DNA of 64,000 bases from positions 42,545,172-42,609,171 of the forward strand of contig CM075857.1 in the NCBI GenBank assembly GCA_037975125.1, given 5' to 3'. Each line of letters starts with the position of its first letter. Positions within the stretch are counted from its first letter, which is position 1. The notes beneath the pieces are model-generated. The model saw only the letters and a list, made by a program, of their open reading frames with translations, had not been told where the DNA came from and did not search any database. This document shows positions 57,360 through 64,000 of this stretch, one piece after another. The translations under genes were made by a program, and so were the position numbers. The stretch comes from Latrodectus hesperus. Lineage: Eukaryota; Arthropoda; Arachnida; Araneae; Theridiidae.

Positions 57360-60189
57360 TCAAAATTAATACTTTATGTCGTTTACATACGATTTAGTTT
57401 CAGACTTCAAGGAAAGGTATGAACATCGGTTATCGCATTTTTAAATTTAATCAGTAAAAAATAATGTTTAAAAATGACATTTTTTCTTCAATAATGATAT
57501 TCCATAATATTAATCTATAGGCTATGTGCAGTTAATTCTAATTGATATAATGTATGTATACAAAATTCAAATGAAGATTGAAAAAAATGGGTTTATGTAA
57601 AAGTAAATGCTAGAAGTGATACCTTTTAATTAAAAGATGGAAGTATGTAAAGTAATATATATTTTAAATTACATAATGATGAGGTAATTTAGTGCATGAT
57701 TACTAATTTTAAATTAAGGTGTACGCTGCTACGAGTCACCAAATAAAATTTTCGAATTGTCTTTAATTAATTATATTTCACACAATAGTTTTTGAAAATG
57801 TCTTACGGGTACAAAATTCCCGGGCATTTATCAAACTTACCTTTTTTTTTTTAGGTTGGGTGAATAGGAAGACAATTTGAGATTTAGGCTTTTAAAATAA
57901 GTTAATTTTCTCGGTGACTAGGTACATCAAAAGGAAAATTACTAATTTAAATTATTACTATTTGAAAAATAGTAAGGATAAAAAGGAATTAAAAAATACG
58001 CGTGTTCCTTAAGAAAATAATGGAATAGAAGTTTGTGAAACAATTTTCACTGAATAATTACCTTTTTCCAGGTTTGTTATTGTTTCTTTCCTCATTTTCT
58101 TTAAGAAAGTAAACTTGTCACTCTCTATTGCTTTTCCCCATTGTAAACATAAAGCGTCTTTCCGAAATCTTACATAATTCTTAAACTGCTGGACCAGATA
58201 CATTCACTTTTGTGGTAATAATGTGGCTACATATAGGGCAAGGGCGTCTCCCTGGAGTGGGGGCTGACGTCATTCGGTGAGTCAGTAGGAGGTAGCGCCC
58301 CGACAGAAATCTCTGGTGGCCGTAGGGGGTGGGTAATAACTTTTATCTGCCGATGAGGAGATTTCAAGCAATATCCACCGTAAGCTGTCTTCAAGATGAC
58401 GAGACCTTGCTTTCATTTGGAATTGTAAATTGGTGGCAGTTGAGTCATGCGCACAACTCTTTTTCTGCAGGTTGTTGCACTGCTAACCTCTCATCTGTAT
58501 TTAGCAGTTTTCTAAACATGCTTTCTTTTTTTTCTTTTTTTATTTATTTTTTTTCTTTTCGAGAAAAACGGTGGAACAGCTTAGAGTTAGCAGTTGCTGC
58601 AAATTACCGAATTTGATGATGAAGTTCGTGACCGTCCAATTGAGTGGTGTTTCACTAATTACACGGCAAGTTAATTTATTGGACTATCTTTCGAATAAAG
58701 ATTTGATTTCAAGCTAATTTGATTGTCCATGTTACCATGAATCTTAATTAAAATAATGGAACTAAAGAAGAAGAGAAAGCTTAAATTCAAATAATGGAAC
58801 TGAAGAAGATATTCCTTGGCCAAAGGAAGTACCTTTTTTGTATGCTTCACCGAATGAAGATGGAGTAGACGCATAGATTAATATGTATAACTGAGTAATT
58901 CGTAGCTTAATCACAAATTATGCAAATAGCTTAAATCATGCATACCTTTCATTTTTCAATATTGTAATACAGGTCAGTTTCTTTATTTAGAAGTAAATAG
59001 ATCAGAGGAATTATGAACAACTGTAGATCCTCCTAGTATTTGTTACAAATTTCTAGCTTCATTTGATCTCGTAGTTACAACTCAAATACTTGACTGCGTT
59101 TTGGGTTAAAAAAAAAAGTTCAGACTAAATAAAAATATCACTTTCTTCAAGAAAAAATATGGAAAACTAATGTTTTAAAATTATATATATCTGTTTATAT
59201 AACTGAAATATATTAAGAAGAAATGCTGAGAATATCAAAGTTTGCTTTTTATAAGTTGAACATTTATTACAGACTCATTTCATAGCTGAAAAGAACAGCA
59301 TTTTAATCCAATGCAGACATTTCCCTTTGCCACCGATTTTATAGCTAGTTTTCCCCAAACTCAAGCAAAAGAAATATTCTTTACATTTCAATATCCTATC
59401 GATTGATACTAATCAATAATCAAGAGGTTTTTATTTTTTTATTCTTTTTTTCCAACATAGCGCTGAATCCTTGACATTTTCTGCATGCGGTCAATTCCAA
59501 GAAAGTAGGAAAAGAACTTCCCCATCTGCGATCATGGCGGTGAATGCGAAAGACGGGGAATTTCAAAACCAATAAATGCTAACGACCCTTCTTGGGCTAT
59601 TTCGGGTGCTCTTCTTTCTTTTGAAGGGAGTTGGACGGAAAAAAGAAAAAAATCTTTCCGCCTTTGCTCCAAATATTTTTTCTGATGACTGTTCAAACCT
59701 GCTGGAATTGCGGTTCCAGAGAAGAAAGTTGTTGGGGAAAAATTGTTTTTGTTTGTCTGATACACTCCTGTGACAAATGTTCTGAATCAGAATCAGTCAT
59801 GTTGGTTTGTAGGGTACACAGGAAATAATGGAAGTTTTAAAGAGCTTAGTAATCAATGAAATAGATGAATTATTTTTATTAAAATGATTTCATTGCGATG
59901 CATAGCTTATTGTAATCAGTATGCATTCGTGAATTGTCTTTTTTAATCTCATTTAGGTTCTTGGGTTTAATTTAAATAATTGGCATTTATGAGAGAATAC
60001 TGTAGCTTGACTCGTAGTGAGCAATTTAATTACTGTAAGTAATTCATTATCCACCGCGTACATTACCTTCTCGGAGGATTTTTCCTAATTTGTGGGCCGT
60101 ATCCACATCCACAAAGGAGGAAGCTCGGAAATCTCCCAAGCACCCACCCCTGCCAGACGAGTTTACAAAAGGAAAATGCAACGATCAAA
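57360..60189. other. Noncoding; balanced patches at 58220-58620, 59450-59780 and 60040-60190
   Basis: No gene is recognised. The 95-codon ORF at 58329-58616 and the ORFs on both strands at 59532-59828 have no family signature. The first patch contains the CRE/AP-1-like pair listed separately. Confidence 0.42.
58265..58284 (+). promoter_or_regulatory. CRE octamer and AP-1 heptamer pair
   Basis: A perfect palindromic CRE, TGACGTCA (58265-58272), is followed five bases later by TGAGTCA (58278-58284), a consensus AP-1 site. They lie in a GC-rich patch. Such pairs bind CREB/ATF and Fos/Jun bZIP factors in animals. Function here is inferred from sequence only, and no transcription start is evident nearby. 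Confidence 0.4.
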
Positions 60190-60515
60190 ATAACAATTCT
60201 CTTCCAGTCACGGAAGTCAAGGAATGAGAGTTTGTCCTAAAGCAGAGTACTATTGTTGTACCAGCATTCTTCCCCGTATCTAGCCCTGAGCTGGGCTCTA
60301 CCAGCTAGATAGAAGCAGCCAGGTGGAGTCTACGTGATTTTGAAGCATGGACCAAGCAGATGACCACAAATACTTGGCCATTTCACTAGGAGGACATTGT
60401 TACTATGCTCATATTTAACACTCCACGGATCTTCAGTTAAGCCAAGATTCGAAGTCACTACCTTCCGATAGTAAGAAGGGCACTCTAACTAACCAGGCTC
60501 CCGCGGCCCCAACAT
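60190..60515 (-). mobile_element. SINE, minus strand, with long body
   Basis: On the minus strand the head reads GCCGCGGGAGCCTGGTTAGT (A box, about 60490-60512) and GTGACTTCGAATCTTGG (B box, about 60447-60458). The body runs through GAAGATCCGTGGAGTGTTAA and CTGGTAGAGCCCAGCTCAGG to near 60190. The tRNA-like head and mixed-composition body support a SINE; the distal end is approximate. Confidence 0.65.
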
Positions 60516-60519
60516 AGTA

Positions 60520-60602
60520 CTGTGCAATGTGTGGTTGGGCTCGAACTCGGAACCTTTCGACTTGAAGAGCGTTATCCGACTCCTAGACCACCGTCGTCCA
60601 TA
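60520..60602 (-). mobile_element. Second SINE head immediately upstream, minus strand
   Basis: The minus strand reads GACGACGGTGGTCTAGGAGT (A box) and GGTTCCGAGTTCGAGCCCAA (B box, about 60539-60552), then a short tail ending near ACATTGCACAGTACTATG. It abuts the head of the SINE at 60190-60515, giving two pol III-type heads in tandem. Confidence 0.65.
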
Positions 60603-63473
60603 CCAGTCTTTTCATTACAAATATGAAATAAAAGGTATCTTTAGAAAATTATTAAGATTTCCTCCTATTTATCATAATTTGTTTCCATTCACTACAGAAC
60701 CGACGAAATAATATAGAAACGAAATTTTCTTCTTCCCCACCCCCAGTCAGTCTGGATTCGAAACCCAAAACAAACACTTGATGAAAATTAAATTTGTTTT
60801 TGGTTTTACTTAAGGAATATTTTTGGAATATCCTTAAGTAGACTTTGGAGGTAAACTGACGATCACAAGCTATTGTATTGTATTGTAACAGTATAATACG
60901 AATGTGCAAAATGTGCTTAAATCCCCACATTTATAATTTATATAAAATACATAATTATAATATGATGCAAATACGAGTGAAACATTTTTATGTATGATTG
61001 AAAAATATATTTTACTTTTTATTCAAACACGACATAGTTATATTTAACTCTTTTACAGCTTTATTTTTTATTTTATATTTATCGATATATGTATGGAATT
61101 TACTATCGATATCCAACGGAATTAACTTAAAATCAGTACGATATTTTACGAGGGATGCACGTGATAAAAATAAACACCAAATTCAATTTTTCTCTGCAAT
61201 CGGTGACCAGCCGAGTCGTTCACCCACAACGAGGGGGGAGGGGAGGAGTAAGTTGGATCCCCCCGCCCTTCCACTGGCATCTATCAATCCGTAGGCATCG
61301 ACTAATTTCCAGTACCTGCCCTTTGTCATCTTAATTTCGTAAAATCGCGCTCAGAGAAAATGACGACACGCTCCGCTAAAGAATCGCCACACAAACTAGG
61401 ATTCACTGACCCAACCGAATCCGAACTCGCAACAGAATAAGCAAATAAAAAAAAACTCTCTAAAATATGTCTCGATATTGTTTTCTCCTCATGGCGATAA
61501 GGAACGAGAATAATCGGTTCGAATCTATGGAATTTTCTTCATTATTATTGCGGTCAGAACGATGGGAATGCCTTCGATTTTTCTTAATTTTTTTAAAACT
61601 TATCGCTCGGGAAAAATCATTAAGTTTTGTTTTTGGTCGAATGTAACAGAGTGGAAATAATGAAATAAGTTCATTAAAATGAAAGTTGCCGTAAAAAATA
61701 TTTTAAATGCATTTTCATAAAACTTTAAATTTTTATTCGATTTTTTTAGTATTATTATTTCTTATGAATGTGTGTTTGAATTAACTATTTCTTTTTTCCG
61801 AAAATGCACTTTATTAAATAGCTACCAGCTCAAATGATTTAATCAAGTATTTTCTTAAATAAATAAAATTTCGTCAAATAAATTATTATATTTTGATATT
61901 CTGAAAATGTCAACTTCTTAAACATTAAAAATGTAAAAAATGATTTTTTATGTGGAAATTAATACTTTGTTGTGCCAAAAATTAAAATTTTCTGAGGAAT
62001 ACTTAATTTGCAGTTAAAAAGAAAATCTTTGCAAGTTTGTAGGAATGCCTTATTAAAATAAGCAATAAAGATATTTAATTTTAAGGAAATATTGAGGTTT
62101 GATTTATAATTTTTTTAATCTAAATTAGTCAACTCTTACATAATATTAAAACTCTTTTATATTATCTTTTAAAATTCAAATGGTTTAATATTATAATGAG
62201 ATGATAACTATATTTGTTCACACACATTTCAGCACAGCCTGAAGAATTATTTTTTCATATATTTAAGAATTGAAAAAAATATATCAATAAAAATGCATAA
62301 TTATTTTGTTCAAAATTGAAATTAGAATTGTATAAAAATAAATACAATTGCAATTTTAGGCAATTAAGTAATAAAAAAAATTAAATTACCAAATCTATAT
62401 ATGTTTTTATTACAGTAGAAATATATTTATTTCTTTTATTTTAGTTAAATTTAAAATATTTGTTTTTAGTGTATTAAAGAGATTGAAAGAAAAAGGAAAT
62501 ATAATCGAACTTTATATGGGTTTATTTTGTTGCCGAAAACTTTCAAAATTTTTTATCCCCCCAAAAAAGAAAAAAATACCAAATTGATTAGCGACTGCCA
62601 CACATTATAAGAACGATTCTATTGTTTACGAGGCTTCACTGGAAGTTGGTAAAAATGACCATCTGCCACCCGTCCAGATGCTTATCTGAGCATTGGCCAC
62701 CAGCCGACATGACATGCGCTGCTCTTTTGCCCCCAATATTGGTCCAATAATGGAGGAAGTGCGCTACGGTTGAGCAAGCCAACGTTCCCCGCCAATAACA
62801 CACGTGGCAGCGCGGTGTTGTTCCAAAATACCTGGTCATTCCAATGTTCGCGTTCTTCAAGGGTCGAAATTTCGATAGCCATCAAGATCTTCCCAGTTTG
62901 GAACAATGGAAACGCATGGTAATTTCGCCATTTTTTTCGGAATTCTTACAGATTAAGCGATGGTCTTGAAATATCGCAATATGTCCAATAGTGCTTCCGA
63001 AATCAGATCCATTCGGTGGCTGGATTAGAAACGTAGATAAGGCTGCATAGTCTCTTTGCTGATGGAGAGTTCGTCAAACTGGAACTGCAGAAATTAAACT
63101 CATATTTGGCTTTATCGGGTTTGTGAATCATACATTTAAATGTAATGCTGCTTCATAAAGAAATGAGTGATTCAGTCTATAGGTTTGGTTTTATTGAATG
63201 ACTTCATCATATTATTCCAAATTTAATTTTGCTTTTATTATTCATCTAATACTTATGAACAGATCTCAACGTACAAACATTAATTGTAGAAAAAACATTC
63301 TCTCTCCTACTAAATGAATAAGTTCTTCATGTTAAATGATTATGTCTCTCTCTATATATATATTAGTCGGTAACGATGATCAATGCATGAATATACCATT
63401 CAAAAATAGAACTGCTTAAAAAATACTTTTAGCTATTTGTATTTAATATGTATTGTTTTTTTTTTTTCCATAG
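60603..63473. other. Noncoding DNA upstream of the rhomboid exon
   Basis: The sequence is AT-rich with balanced patches at 61190-61450 and 62600-62930. The latter has overlapping minus-strand ORFs (62636-62860 and 62682-62906) of no recognised family. The last bases form the splice acceptor of the next exon: a 12-T polypyrimidine tract, CC and ATAG ending at 63473. If the rhomboid gene starts outside the window, this whole stretch is intron. Confidence 0.5.
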
Positions 63474-63686
63474 ATGAGCGGGAAGCGAACCCGTAGCTTC
63501 CGAATCGCCGTGCAACATAGGGACAGAGAAGAGTTACTTAGGGACAGGGAAAGAGCCCTGTTCCACAGTATGGTGGCCAAGATCGCTCATCATTTTCTGG
63601 CAGATGACAGGGACAGGAAATATTATGCTGACAGATACACATGCTGCCCACCTCCACTGTTCGTCTTACTGGTCACACTGGTAGAG
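63474..63686 (+). CDS. Internal exon of a rhomboid-related intramembrane serine protease (partial)
   Basis: The 71-codon exon encodes MSGKRTRSFR, a basic/acidic linker (HRDREELLRDRERALFHSM), AHHFLADDRDRKYYADRYTC and CPPPLFVLLVTLVE. The YY.D.YTCCPPP-then-hydrophobic pattern is the hallmark of the junction before the first transmembrane helix in animal rhomboid-related (RHBDL1-3/rho-4-like) proteases. These cleave membrane-anchored substrates such as EGF-receptor ligands within the membrane. The MSGKRTRSF start corresponds to the region after the N-terminal EF-hand part in RHBDL3-type proteins. The exon is bounded by a TTTTTTTTTTTTCCATAG acceptor and GAG|GTAAGC donor, and both junctions are phase 0. 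The catalytic Ser/His helices lie in later exons outside the window. The first codon is ATG, so it could also serve as an alternative start. The orthology group is uncertain. Confidence 0.88.
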
Positions 63687-64000
63687 GTAAGCATTCATCT
63701 AATTGTTCAATACAGTATTGTAGTTAAACAAATCCGCATGTGTAAGTCAAGAACCTGCAAATGATTTTGCATATAGTGTGAGAGACAGAGAGCAGAAAAA
63801 TATGATTATAAATCTTAAAATGAATAGAATTTAATCTATTGTCATTGTTGTCTACTTATTAAAATCAACAGAGCTTAAAGTACAATTTTACTGAGACATT
63901 AAGAGCAGTGTGCCCAAGCAGAAATGTCTACCATAACAGACAGAAAATTCACTTTGAAAATAATGCTCTGAGATGTGGATTCCTTAGTATTTGCAAATTA
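63687..64000 (+). other. Intron following the rhomboid exon (partial)
   Basis: Begins with GTAAGC, a strong donor. The reading frame stays open by chance to 63764 but loses all rhomboid character (ISLIVQYS-type sequence), so it is intron. No further exon is recognisable before the window ends. Confidence 0.75.

Noticed and set aside
63687..63764. Extension of the rhomboid reading frame past 63686
   Set aside because: A strong GTAAGC donor follows GAG at 63686, and the downstream residues lose similarity to the rhomboid first membrane helix.

Overview
This window looks like nuclear DNA of an arthropod, probably a spider or other arachnid. It is very AT-rich, carries (TA)n tracts up to 1.2 kb, and holds many decayed DNA transposons and tRNA-derived SINE-like fragments. 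It has one clear host exon with eukaryotic splice sites. The spider assignment is an inference from remembered transposon families and was not tested by any search.

The only host coding sequence I can support is at the far right. A 213-bp internal exon (63474-63686, + strand, phase 0 at both ends) encodes the stretch of a rhomboid-related intramembrane protease running from the end of the N-terminal regulatory region into the first membrane segment. The 63.4 kb upstream has no other exon I recognise. It is therefore either a very long intron of that gene or an intergenic desert.

Layout: a ~50-bp diverged minisatellite (1.35-1.75 kb); a broken mariner with intact inverted repeats (2076-3319); the 3' coding tail of a LINE (3.5-3.75 kb); SINE-like remnants (4.4-4.75 kb); (TA)n tracts, including the giant one at 8998-10226; a small hAT-type nonautonomous element (14140-14623); a DUF4817-type IS630/Tc1/mariner element with ~200-bp terminal inverted repeats (15015-16806); a short perfect hairpin (18.7 kb); a solo LTR with a TATA box, poly(A) signal and 30-bp repeats in U3 (28119-28720); a second ~50-bp minisatellite (31.65-31.95 kb); a tRNA-Trp-like SINE (32.05-32.3 kb); a Tc1 pseudogene (32.65-33.66 kb); further SINEs at 36.1, 39.3, 42.8, 55.8 and 60.2-60.6 kb; a Tc1 scrap at 42.6 kb; and a diverged local duplication at 52.8-53.6 kb.

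Between these, AT-rich DNA with no coding signal is punctuated by about twenty GC-richer patches of 200-600 bp. They contain short ORFs on both strands that resemble nothing I know. They are the best candidates for regulatory sequence, and one carries a CRE octamer and an AP-1 heptamer close together. I found no coherent new multi-gene system. The most interesting items are the long-TIR transposon with an unusually wide catalytic spacing, the repeat-bearing solo LTR, and the ~50-bp period shared by separate minisatellites.
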